DNA of 64,000 nt. Origin: Alphaproteobacteria bacterium SO-S41 (lineage in GTDB: Bacteria > Pseudomonadota > Alphaproteobacteria > Micropepsales > Micropepsaceae). Where the stretch lies: the NCBI GenBank assembly GCA_019670725.1, contig AP024629.1, positions 1,612,001-1,676,000 on the forward strand, read 5' to 3'. Positions 10,009 to 20,957 of the stretch are shown here, in pieces (positions within the stretch are counted from its first letter, which is position 1; each line of letters starts with the position of its first letter). The notes beneath the pieces were generated by a model that did not search any database, had not been told where the DNA came from, and worked only from the letters and a program-made list of their open reading frames with translations. Both the position numbers and the translations under genes were made by a program.

Positions 10009-10048
10009 GCCCGCTTAGCGGGCGGTCTCCCCCCGCAAGCGGGGGGAG
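10009..10048 (+). repeat. Two consecutive GC-rich palindromes between serC and serA
   Basis: GCCCGC (10009-10014) pairs with GCGGGC (10018-10023) around TTA. Three bases on, a perfect inverted repeat of 10-base arms runs 10027-10048 (CTCCCCCCGC and its complement, only AA between). There is no T-tract, so it is not a standard terminator. It may set the serC/serA ratio or be a dispersed intergenic palindrome; a similar GC-rich pair lies before 28408. The serA ribosome site GGACGGAG is just downstream and outside the stems. Confidence 0.7.
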
Positions 10049-10066
10049 CAACGGACGGAGTAATCC

Positions 10067-11644
10067 ATGCCCAAAGTTTTGATTTCCGACGCGCTGTCGC
10101 CCGCTGCCGTGCAGATTTTCAAGGATCGCGGTGTCGAGGTGGATGTGAAGCCCGGCCTGACCAAGGACGAGCTGCTGAAGATCATCGATCAGTATGATGG
10201 CCTCGCGATCCGCTCGAACACCAAGGTGACGGCCGAGGTGTTGAAGGCGGCGACGAATTTGAAGGTCGTCGGGCGAGCCGGGATCGGCGTCGATAATGTC
10301 GATATTCCCGCTGCGACCGCGCGCGGCATCATCGTCATGAACACGCCGTTCGGCAATTCGATCACGACGGCGGAGCATGCGATCGCGCTGATCTTCGCGC
10401 TGGCCCGTGACGTGCCGGCGGCGAATGCCTCGACCCATGCCGGCAAGTGGGAGAAGAACCGCTTCATGGGTGTCGAGCTGTACGGCAAGACGCTGGGCCT
10501 GATCGGCTGCGGCAATATCGGGTCGATCGTGGCGGACCGCGCGCTGGGCCTGAAGATGAAGGTCATCGCGTTCGATCCGTTTCTGAGCGCCGAGCGGGCG
10601 CAGGAGCTGGGCGTCGAAAAGGTCGAGCTGTCGGAGCTGTTGCCGCGCGCGGACTTCATCACCCTGCACACGCCGATGACGCCGCAGACCAAGAACATCC
10701 TGTCGGCGGAAGCGCTGGCGAAGACGAAGCCGGGCGTGCGCATCGTGAATTGCGCGCGCGGCGGGTTGATCGACGAGACCGCGCTGAAGGGCGGGCTCGA
10801 CAGCGGGCATATCGCGGGCGCGGCGCTGGACGTGTTCGAAACCGAGCCGGCGAAGGAGCACATCCTGTTCGGCCACGAGAAGGTCGTGGCGACGCCGCAT
10901 CTGGGCGCCTCGACCAACGAGGCGCAGGAGAATGTGGCGCTGCAGGTGGCTGAGCAGATCAGCGACTACCTGCTGACCGGCGCGGTGACGAATGCGATGA
11001 ACATGCCCTCGATCAGTGCGGCCGATGCGGCGGTGATGAAGCCCTGGATTTCGCTGGCCGAGAAGCTTGGCGCGTTTGCGGGCCAGTTGACCGAGACCAG
11101 CATCGAGCGGGTCGAGATCGTCTATGAGGGTACGGTTGCCAAGCTGAACCTGCGCGCGCTGACGCAGGCGGCGCTGGCCGGGCTGCTGAAGCCCGCGCTG
11201 CCGGACGTCAACATGGTCAACGCGCCGGTCGTCGCGAAGGAACGCGGCATCGTCATCACGGAGTCGCGGCGCGAGCAGCTTGGTACCTACGACGCGCAGA
11301 TCACGGTCAGCGTCACGACGGGCGAGTTCACGCGCGAGGTGACGGGCACGGTCTACGCGAACGGCGTGCCGCGGATCGTGGACGTGAAGGGCATCGTGAT
11401 GGAGGCGGCGTTCGCGCCGCACCTCCTCTACGTCACGAACGAGGACAAGCCGGGCTTCATCGGCAAGCTCGGCACGTTGCTGGGCGATGCGAAGGTGAAC
11501 ATCGCGAACTTCAACCTGGGCCGCGCCGGGGCGGGCAGCGATGCCATCGCGCTGGTCGAGGTGGACGGCGCGGTGCCGGATGCGGTGCTGGCGGCGATCC
11601 GCGCGATCCCGATGGTGAAGCAGGCGAAGGCGCTGGCGTTCTAG
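10067..11644 (+). CDS. serA: D-3-phosphoglycerate dehydrogenase
   Basis: 525 residues, the long bacterial form: catalytic and Rossmann domains, an intervening domain, and a C-terminal ACT domain (starting near HLLYVTNEDKPGFIGKLG) that usually gives serine feedback. First step of serine synthesis from 3-phosphoglycerate. Seen: NAD-binding GLIGCGNIGSIVADRA, the catalytic Arg region NCARGGLIDE, and the His-Glu pair region ATPHLGAST. It ends four bases inside the stop of the convergent GFA gene. Confidence 0.95.
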   Translation: MPKVLISDALSPAAVQIFKDRGVEVDVKPGLTKDELLKIIDQYDGLAIRSNTKVTAEVLKAATNLKVVGRAGIGVDNVDIPAATARGIIVMNTPFGNSITTAEHAIALIFALARDVPAANASTHAGKWEKNRFMGVELYGKTLGLIGCGNIGSIVADRALGLKMKVIAFDPFLSAERAQELGVEKVELSELLPRADFITLHTPMTPQTKNILSAEALAKTKPGVRIVNCARGGLIDETALKGGLDSGHIAGAALDVFETEPAKEHILFGHEKVVATPHLGASTNEAQENVALQVAEQISDYLLTGAVTNAMNMPSISAADAAVMKPWISLAEKLGAFAGQLTETSIERVEIVYEGTVAKLNLRALTQAALAGLLKPALPDVNMVNAPVVAKERGIVITESRREQLGTYDAQITVSVTTGEFTREVTGTVYANGVPRIVDVKGIVMEAAFAPHLLYVTNEDKPGFIGKLGTLLGDAKVNIANFNLGRAGAGSDAIALVEVDGAVPDAVLAAIRAIPMVKQAKALAF

Positions 11645-12045
11645 AGCGCCAGCGGCGTCTCTGCGAAGCGCGGTTTGGAAAGGTCGTCCTCGCACCAGGG
11701 GGCGGCCTCGGACAGCCAGATCGCGCCGGCTGAGCGGAGGCCGGGGTCATCGTCCAGGGTGGCGACGCTGAGCGTGTAGCTGTCCTGACCGTCGCGATGG
11801 GCGATGACGTGGCTGCCGCAGCGTGAGCAGAAGCGGCGGGTTTTCTCGGCACTGGAACGATAGCCGGTGAGGAGCTCCTCGCCGCGCAGCCAGCGCAAGG
11901 CGTCGACCTTGACCCGGGCGTTGGGCTTGGACGCCGCAGCGTGCGTCTTGCGGCAGGTCACGCAGAAGCAGTGGCCGATGGGCGTGGCGAGGTTGTCGAT
12001 CTCATAGGCGACGGCGCCGCAATGGCAGCTTCCCTTGAAGGGCAT
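11641..12045 (-). CDS. GFA/CENP-V-type zinc-binding protein
   Basis: 134 residues starting MPFKGSCHCGAVAYE. The zinc-binding cysteine pattern of the GFA (DUF636) fold is complete: CHCG, HCFCVTCRK, and RFCSRCGSHV. The founding member spontaneously condenses glutathione and formaldehyde, but most homologs have no proved function. The start at 12045 gives the standard N terminus; a longer in-frame extension reaches back across the purA leader and is rejected. It stands alone on this strand between serA and purA. Confidence 0.85.
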   Translation of the reverse strand: MPFKGSCHCGAVAYEIDNLATPIGHCFCVTCRKTHAAASKPNARVKVDALRWLRGEELLTGYRSSAEKTRRFCSRCGSHVIAHRDGQDSYTLSVATLDDDPGLRSAGAIWLSEAAPWCEDDLSKPRFAETPLAL

Positions 12046-12133
12046 GAGTGCTCTCCCCGCGATGTTTTTCTGAAGTGCCACGCGCAAGTGTGCTGGTCGA
12101 GTCCCCGGCGCATCGCTATAAGGCGTCGGAACT

Positions 12134-12166
12134 AGCCCCCGCGGGATCGTTCCGCGGGGGCTTTTT
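12134..12166 (+). terminator. Strong intrinsic-terminator-like hairpin just upstream of purA
   Basis: AGCCCCCGCGG (12134-12144) pairs perfectly with CCGCGGGGGCT (12152-12162); the last T begins a run of five T (12162-12166). It works only in the plus direction and ends 24 bases before the purA start. It could stop readthrough from serA, or act as an attenuator if a promoter lies in 12046-12130, where a TATAAG at 12117-12122 is the only weak candidate I see. Confidence 0.8.
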
Positions 12167-12190
12167 CGTGCGTGAAAGGGAGTAGGCCGG

Positions 12191-13483
<1,293 letters not shown>

Positions 13484-13486
13484 GGC

Positions 13487-16006
<2,520 letters not shown>

Positions 16007-16014
16007 GCGCGGCG

Positions 16015-17232
16015 TCAGACGACGACGCTGTCCAGCATCATCCAGTGATAAGTGAGGAAGCCGAGCTTCGCGTGGGCTTTCTCGGACGGCTCGCCGATGG
16101 GCGCGAGGCGCTCGGCGGCGATGTGCGTGTAGCCGGCCGGCGCCGGGGGATTGTCCTTGCCGGGCGCCCATTGCGAAATCCAGCGCGCCCGTGCGCCGGT
16201 GGTGCGGAACCAGGGTTTCGTGCGCTCGGGGATGATCCATTTGCTGTCGAGATCGAGCGTTTCGCGGATGAGGTTGGTGCCGGCGAGCTGGGCGGTGAAC
16301 ATCTTCATGAAGCCGAGGCCGGAGCTGAAGCTGGTGACGCCGAGCTCGGCGATCTGATGCGGCCGCGCAGGCGGCACGATGGGCAGGTGCTTCGCCATTT
16401 CGCGATGGGTCGCCGTCACGATGGCGTTCAGCGTCTCGACCGGGCGGGTGGCAAAAACGTTGAAGGCCGAGTTCGCGTGATAGGCCGGACTCGGCATGAA
16501 TGGCACGATCAGCAGCATCGGCCGGATGGCGGCGAGCTGAAGGCCTATGGAGGGCAGGTAGCGGTAGAGGCGATCCTGCCAGCCGCCGGCGAAGGTCGGG
16601 TAATCCTGCTCGCGCGCGACCGGGCCGCCGGGCTGGTTCGGGTTGGGGTGGAAGTAAATCTGGGCCTTGGTGAAGTTGGTGGTGAGCGGCGGCGCGGCGA
16701 CGCCGACCCAATAGATGTGGCCGTCCTTCTCGATCTTGAAGAGCAAGGGAAACAGCATCGTTCGTGCCGTGAAGATGACGAGCGGCATTTTCGGAAAGAC
16801 AGGCAAAAGCGCAGGGCCGCTCATCGACTCGCGCATCTGGCCGCGAGCGCTGCGATTCATCTGGGTGATCGTCATGCCGTTGATCATGTCGGGATCGGTG
16901 CCGCCAGGGCCGATCGGCGTCGCGCCGGGGCCGGCCAGGGCGTCGAGCTTGGTCAGCGTCTTCCCCGCGGGATCGACGACGCCGTCGGCCTGCCTGATGT
17001 CGCCCTTGGGCGCGAGCCAACGGAGCTGGAAGGCCTTGATGGCCGTTGCGAGGCGAAGCGGGCACTTGCGATCAGCGCCCGGCTGGACGGGGGCTCCGGC
17101 GCCGTTCTGGCCGCCGTCCGCGCTGCCGATCCGATTGAGCAGCGCTGCGATCTTGGCCTGATCTCGGGCCGAACTGGCGACCGGGGTGGTACCGTAGCGC
17201 AGACCGACCGGCCCATCTTCCAATATCGTCAT
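16015..17232 (-). CDS. Uncharacterised protein, paralog of the 18231-19421 product
   Basis: 405 residues with no signal peptide seen. Near residues 60-100 it has AIKAFQ...ADGVVDPAGKT, which resembles a peptidoglycan-binding (PG_binding_1-like) repeat. The rest matches its paralog in blocks: DGPVGLR at the N terminus, YWVGV..PPLTT.FT, VFATRP..TLNAI, ELGVTSFSSG, LIRETLDLDSKWI and, at the C terminus, GARARWISQ...HIAAERLAPIG...KLGFLTYHWMM. I know no characterised family with this arrangement. The two paralogs are on the same strand and are separated by gdx and a DUF2214 gene on the opposite strand. Confidence 0.75.
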   Translation of the reverse strand: MTILEDGPVGLRYGTTPVASSARDQAKIAALLNRIGSADGGQNGAGAPVQPGADRKCPLRLATAIKAFQLRWLAPKGDIRQADGVVDPAGKTLTKLDALAGPGATPIGPGGTDPDMINGMTITQMNRSARGQMRESMSGPALLPVFPKMPLVIFTARTMLFPLLFKIEKDGHIYWVGVAAPPLTTNFTKAQIYFHPNPNQPGGPVAREQDYPTFAGGWQDRLYRYLPSIGLQLAAIRPMLLIVPFMPSPAYHANSAFNVFATRPVETLNAIVTATHREMAKHLPIVPPARPHQIAELGVTSFSSGLGFMKMFTAQLAGTNLIRETLDLDSKWIIPERTKPWFRTTGARARWISQWAPGKDNPPAPAGYTHIAAERLAPIGEPSEKAHAKLGFLTYHWMMLDSVVV

Positions 17233-17357
17233 GGCATATCCGTTTGCCGTTGTTCCGGCGCGCCGGGCGCCTCACAACCGGAAAACGCAAAAGACCGGGA
17301 GATCCGGCCAGCGCGACGACGGCTTGACCGGGCCGTGGTCTGTCCCATTTAAGACGA

Positions 17358-17412
17358 GCGGGGACGACCCCGCCCGCCTTTGCGGAACACAGACGGGACG
17401 GCCCGGACGGAG
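17358..17412 (+). promoter_or_regulatory. Guanidine-II (mini-ykkC) riboswitch
   Basis: Two hairpins with ACGR tetraloops: GCGGGG-ACGA-CCCCGC (17358-17373) and CGGG-ACGG-CCCG (17394-17405), joined by a 20-base linker. This is the defining architecture of the guanidine-II class. The second stem abuts the ribosome-binding sequence GGAG (17409-17412), seven bases before ATG 17420, which fits translational control with guanidine exposing the site. The downstream gene is the exporter this class normally controls, so sequence and context agree. Confidence 0.88.
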
Positions 17413-17419
17413 ATGCGTC

Positions 17420-17737
17420 ATGGCCTGGCTCTATCTGTTTATCGCGGGACTTCTCGAAATCGGGTGGGCGATCGGCCTGAAATACACCGAGGGCTTTACG
17501 CGGCCCCTGGCCTCGACGCTGACCGTGCTGAGCATGGTGGCGAGCGTCCTCCTGCTGGGGCTGGCGCTGAAGACGCTGCCGGTGGGCACGGGCTATGCGG
17601 TGTGGACGGGCATCGGGACCGTCGGCACGGCGATCCTGGGCATGGCGCTGTTCGCCGAGCCCGCGACCGCGTTGCGGATCGGTTGCATTGGGCTGATCGT
17701 CGCGGGCATTCTGGGCCTCAAATTCCTGTCGCCCTGA
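17420..17737 (+). CDS. sugE: Small multidrug resistance-family guanidinium exporter (Gdx/SugE)
   Basis: 105 residues and four predicted membrane helices, the SMR size. Starts MAWLYLFIAGLLEIGWAIGLKYTEGF, with the essential membrane glutamate (Glu13) in LLEIGWA, and contains the SugE/Gdx-type segment GTGYAVWTGIGTVGTAILG rather than the EmrE pattern. Gdx proteins are dual-topology dimers exchanging guanidinium for protons. ATG 17420 is chosen because the upstream in-frame extension would be the riboswitch itself. Confidence 0.92.
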   Translation: MAWLYLFIAGLLEIGWAIGLKYTEGFTRPLASTLTVLSMVASVLLLGLALKTLPVGTGYAVWTGIGTVGTAILGMALFAEPATALRIGCIGLIVAGILGLKFLSP

Positions 17738-17756
17738 GCGGCAGGCAGGAGGGGCA

Positions 17757-18218
17757 ATGTCGGAACTCTGGCTCGATTTCACGCTCGCGGCGGTCCACCA
17801 CGTGCTGGTGTTCTCGCTGTTCGCGATCCTGGCGATCGAACTCGTCTATGCGAAGCCGGGCATGGATGCGCCGACCGTGCGGCGGCTCGCGGCGATCGAT
17901 GCCATGTACGGGCTGTTCGCCACACTGGTCATCGTCGTCGGCTTCTCGCGCGCGATCTGGGGCCTCAAGGGGTGGGATTACTACCTCACCAATCCGCTGT
18001 TCTGGACCAAGGTCGGTCTCTTCCTGGCCGTCGGCGCGTTGAGTGCGCCGCCGACGATCAAGTTCCTGCAATGGAAGGGGCGGTTGAAAGCCGATGCCGC
18101 CTATCTGCCGCCGGCCGCCGAGGTGAAGGCGAACCGCAAGTGGCTGCATATGGAGATGGGTCTGCTGATCCTTATCCCCATCGTCGCGGCGGCTTTGGCG
18201 CGCGGGCTTGCAGACTAA
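17757..18218 (+). CDS. DUF2214-family integral membrane protein
   Basis: 153 residues with four hydrophobic segments (about 8-30, 45-65, 80-100 and 130-150). The opening LDFTLAAVHHVLVFSLFAILAIE and the motif GFSRAIWGLKGWDYYLTNPLFWTKVGLF are typical of DUF2214. The paired histidines in the first helix are notable and could bind a cofactor, but function is unknown. It lies 19 bases after gdx and is probably co-transcribed, so its level may also follow the guanidine riboswitch transcript. Confidence 0.8.
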   Translation: MSELWLDFTLAAVHHVLVFSLFAILAIELVYAKPGMDAPTVRRLAAIDAMYGLFATLVIVVGFSRAIWGLKGWDYYLTNPLFWTKVGLFLAVGALSAPPTIKFLQWKGRLKADAAYLPPAAEVKANRKWLHMEMGLLILIPIVAAALARGLAD

Positions 18219-18230
18219 GGTCGCCGGCCC

Positions 18231-19421
18231 TTAGCGGACGACTGCGTCGCGCATCATCCAGTTATAGGTCATGAAGCCGAGCTTGGAGTGCGGCAGCTCC
18301 GTGCGGTCGCCGATTTGCGCGAGCCGTTCGGCCGAGATGTGGAAGTAGCCGGGCGGCGCGTTGGGCAATGGGCTTTGCGAGACCCAGCGGGCGCGGGCGC
18401 CCTCGGCGCGGACCAGCGGCTTCTTGTGCTCGGAGGTGATGAAACGGCTGTCGAGATCGAGCGTCTCGCGGATGAGGCCGGTCGAATTGAACTGCGTGAT
18501 GAAGGCGCGCAGGAAGCTGACGCCCGAGCTGTAGCTCGTCACGCCGATCTCGCGCACCCGGTGCGTGCCAGCCGCCGACATGATGGGAATGCGGCGCGCC
18601 AGTTGAAGATGCGCGGCGGTGGCGATGGCGTTCAGCGTCGCATGCGGGCGTGTCGCGAAGACGCTCTTGTTCGAGGTCGCATTGGTGCAGGCGTCGCGGT
18701 TGAAGGGCACGACCATGATCATCGGGCGGAGGGCGGCGAGCTGGGTCCCCTGGATCGGCATGTAGCGGTAGACCTTGCGCCAGCCGCCCTTGAAGGCCGG
18801 GAAGTCGCCGTCCGACGCGATGACGAACCCGTTCTGGGTCGGCGTCGGGTGCAGAAAGACCTGCAGCCTAGTGAAATCGGTCGTCAAAGGCGGGACGCTG
18901 ACGCCGACCCAGTAGGTCTGGTTGTCCTTCTCGACCTTGAAGAGGAAGCGCCAGAACATGCCGCTGATATTGGTGGTCGCGAGACGGCCGACCGGCGGCG
19001 GAGGCGCCAGCACGAGACGTGGGAGGACGCCGAGCGCCTCCTCGTCGGGCGGGTTCATTTCGGTGAACTTGATGCCGTCGATCGTGTCGACCGCCTGCAG
19101 ACCGTCGGGAACGATCAGCAGCTTGTTGCCGCGGTCGTCCATGACGCGGATCGTCGCGCCGATCGGATCGACGACGCCGTCGGCAGATTTAATGGAGCCT
19201 TCCTTGATGAGCTGTTTCTGGAACGCGAGGATAGCCGCGGCCAAAGCGGGCGGGCAGACGCCGTCGGGACCAGGAAAAGGCGGGATCCAGGCGCCCTTCT
19301 GGCCGCCGTCCACGGGACGAATATTGCTGAGCAGACCGATGATCTTGATCTGATCGGCGGTGGTGCTCTTGACGGGAATCCTGCCGTTGCGAAGGCCGAC
19401 TGGCCCATCGAGCGTCGTCAT
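18231..19421 (-). CDS. Uncharacterised protein, paralog of the 16015-17232 product
   Basis: 396 residues from ATG 19421, which has GGAGGAG about nine bases upstream; a longer in-frame start is less likely. Shares with its paralog the N-terminal DGPVGLRNGRIPV, a peptidoglycan-binding-like stretch (AILAFQKQL...ADGVVDPIGAT), YWVGVSVPPLTTDFT, VFATRPHATLNAI, EIGVTSYSSGVSF, LIRETLDLDSRFI and the C-terminal block GARARWVSQ...HISAERLAQIG...KLGFMTYNWMMRDAVV. Conservation is highest in the C-terminal half, suggesting that is the functional core. No known domain is recognised there. No signal peptide. Confidence 0.75.
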   Translation of the reverse strand: MTTLDGPVGLRNGRIPVKSTTADQIKIIGLLSNIRPVDGGQKGAWIPPFPGPDGVCPPALAAAILAFQKQLIKEGSIKSADGVVDPIGATIRVMDDRGNKLLIVPDGLQAVDTIDGIKFTEMNPPDEEALGVLPRLVLAPPPPVGRLATTNISGMFWRFLFKVEKDNQTYWVGVSVPPLTTDFTRLQVFLHPTPTQNGFVIASDGDFPAFKGGWRKVYRYMPIQGTQLAALRPMIMVVPFNRDACTNATSNKSVFATRPHATLNAIATAAHLQLARRIPIMSAAGTHRVREIGVTSYSSGVSFLRAFITQFNSTGLIRETLDLDSRFITSEHKKPLVRAEGARARWVSQSPLPNAPPGYFHISAERLAQIGDRTELPHSKLGFMTYNWMMRDAVVR

Positions 19422-19487
19422 GTGTCCACTCCTCCACCGCAATTTCGGTAGCATAACGCCACTCGGCATCGGGCAGGCCAAAGCGCC

Positions 19488-19518
19488 GCATGCCGAACCC
19501 GTGTAGGGCTCGGCATGC
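19488..19518. terminator. Hairpin after rpoH, possible bidirectional terminator
   Basis: GCATGCCGA (19488-19496) pairs perfectly with TCGGCATGC (19510-19518), and the inner CCC/GGG can extend the stem. It lies 22 bases past the rpoH stop on the minus strand. There is no strong T-run on either side, so termination strength is uncertain. Confidence 0.5.
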
Positions 19519-19540
19519 AAACGTTGAGGTAGTAGTCGGT

Positions 19541-20449
19541 TTAGTGGGCGGCGGCAGCGACCGCGCCGGCAGCGTCGGAGCGCAGGCGGCCGAGGCCGGC
19601 CTTCATCGCCTTCTGCAGCTTCTCGAAAGCACGCACCTCGATCTGGCGCACGCGTTCGCGGCTGACGCCGAACTGCGAGGAGAGCTCCTCGAGCGTCGCG
19701 GGCTCTTCCTTCAGGCGGCGGGCCTGAATGATCGCCTGCTCGCGATCGGTGAGTTCACCCAGCGCGTCCTTCAGCAGCGACTGGCGCTCGTCCATCTCGT
19801 CGCGTTCGGCGAGGATGGTTTCCTGGTCGGCGCTGTCGTCGGTCAGCCAATCCTGCCATTCGCCGTCGCTGTCGGCGCGCAGCGGCGCGTTCAGCGAGGA
19901 ATCCGGCGCGGACATCCGGCGGTTCATCGAGATGACCTCGTTCTCGGTGACGCCGAGCTTGGTGGCGATCGTCGTGACGTTTTCGGGTCGCAAATCGCCT
20001 TCTTCCAGGGCCTTCATCTGGCCCTTCACCTTGCGCAGGTTGAAGAACAGCTTCTTCTGCGCGGCGGTGGTGCCCATCTTCACGAGGCTCCACGAGCGCA
20101 GGATGTATTCCTGGATCGAGGCGCGGATCCACCACATCGCGTAGGTCGCGAGGCGGAAGCCCTTTTCCGGATCGAACTTCTTCACCGACTGCATCAGGCC
20201 GACATTGCCCTCGGAGATCACTTCGCCGAGCGGCAGGCCGTAGCCGCGATAGCCCATGGCGATCTTGGCGACGAGACGCAGGTGTGACGTGACGAGCTTT
20301 TCGGCCGCCTCGGCGTCGCCGTGTTCGGCGAAACGCTTGGCAAGCATGTATTCCTCGCTCTGCTCCAGCATCGGAAACTTGCGGATCTCCGTGAGGTAGC
20401 GCGAGAGCGAGCCTTCGGGTGACAGAGCGGTTAGTGCGCGAGCAGCCAT
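19541..20449 (-). CDS. rpoH: RNA polymerase sigma-32 factor
   Basis: 302 residues. Directs heat-shock transcription. Region 2 (LRLVAKIAMGYRGYGLPLGEVISEGN, with the -10 recognition stretch FRLATYAMWWIRASIQEYI), the RpoH box QKKLFFNLRKVK at about residues 131-142, and the region 4 helix-turn-helix TLEELSSQFGVSRERVRQIE are all present. The start has an AAGGGG ribosome site. A stem of about 11 pairs in the 5' leader (20467-20492) could affect heat-responsive translation. Many alphaproteobacteria have more than one rpoH; which this is cannot be told. Confidence 0.96.
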   Translation of the reverse strand: MAARALTALSPEGSLSRYLTEIRKFPMLEQSEEYMLAKRFAEHGDAEAAEKLVTSHLRLVAKIAMGYRGYGLPLGEVISEGNVGLMQSVKKFDPEKGFRLATYAMWWIRASIQEYILRSWSLVKMGTTAAQKKLFFNLRKVKGQMKALEEGDLRPENVTTIATKLGVTENEVISMNRRMSAPDSSLNAPLRADSDGEWQDWLTDDSADQETILAERDEMDERQSLLKDALGELTDREQAIIQARRLKEEPATLEELSSQFGVSRERVRQIEVRAFEKLQKAMKAGLGRLRSDAAGAVAAAAH

Positions 20450-20735
20450 TTTTTCCCCTTCCGTCAGACCCTTGGGACCTTCCCGAGGGGTCTAACTCCG
20501 CGAAGGGTGGGATGGACCCAAATCCCCCCGGCGGTCCGGCAAATCATATAGGCACTGATGGTGTTACATTTAAGAGGTGGGCCTGTCGAGAATTGCGTTC
20601 GTGACGATCATCACGGTTTCGGGAATGGACGTTGGAGATTGAACGCAAAAGCTCCGGAAATCCGACGCTCCAAGCAGCACTTGCGCGAGATTCGGGGTTT
20701 CGTCATAAGGCGCGCTTGCACGAGGGGGCGTCGCC
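20450..20735. other. Intergenic region upstream of rpoH
   Basis: 286 bases between rpoH (minus) and the small plus-strand gene. It is less GC-rich around 20540-20580 (AATCATATAGG, GTTACATTTAAG), the likely rpoH promoter zone, but I cannot fix -35/-10 boxes. Near rpoH an imperfect hairpin spans 20467-20492 (GACCCTTGGGA against TCCCGAGGGGTC with one bulge and a G-T pair). No other coding frame is convincing. Confidence 0.4.
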
Positions 20736-20930
20736 ATGGGCCGGGATTGGCTGACCGAGTTGTCGCGTCTGATGCCGCTGGCCGTGGGCGTCGGCTTTCT
20801 CGCGCCGCTGATTGGCGACATCCTGGCGCATTACGGTGAAACCCCCTTGGGTGCGCCGCCGATCGTCACGGGTCTCATCTTCGGGACGGCGCTAGGCGGC
20901 TTTGTCAGCTGGAAGCGCTGGCTCGCCTAG
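20736..20930 (+). CDS. Small membrane protein of unknown function
   Basis: 64 residues with two hydrophobic stretches (about 11-32 and 41-58) and a charged C terminus (SWKRWLA). ATG 20736 has GAGGGG about six bases upstream. It precedes the antiporter by under 30 bases and may be co-transcribed with it. I do not recognise a family; the ribosome site and membrane pattern are the only support. Confidence 0.5.
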   Translation: MGRDWLTELSRLMPLAVGVGFLAPLIGDILAHYGETPLGAPPIVTGLIFGTALGGFVSWKRWLA

Positions 20931-20957
20931 CTAGACTGGCGCCAGGTTCATGGGCGC

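Noticed and set aside
10009-10048. Possible terminator between serC and serA
   Set aside because: The stems are strong but no T-run follows, and serC-serA form a normal operon.
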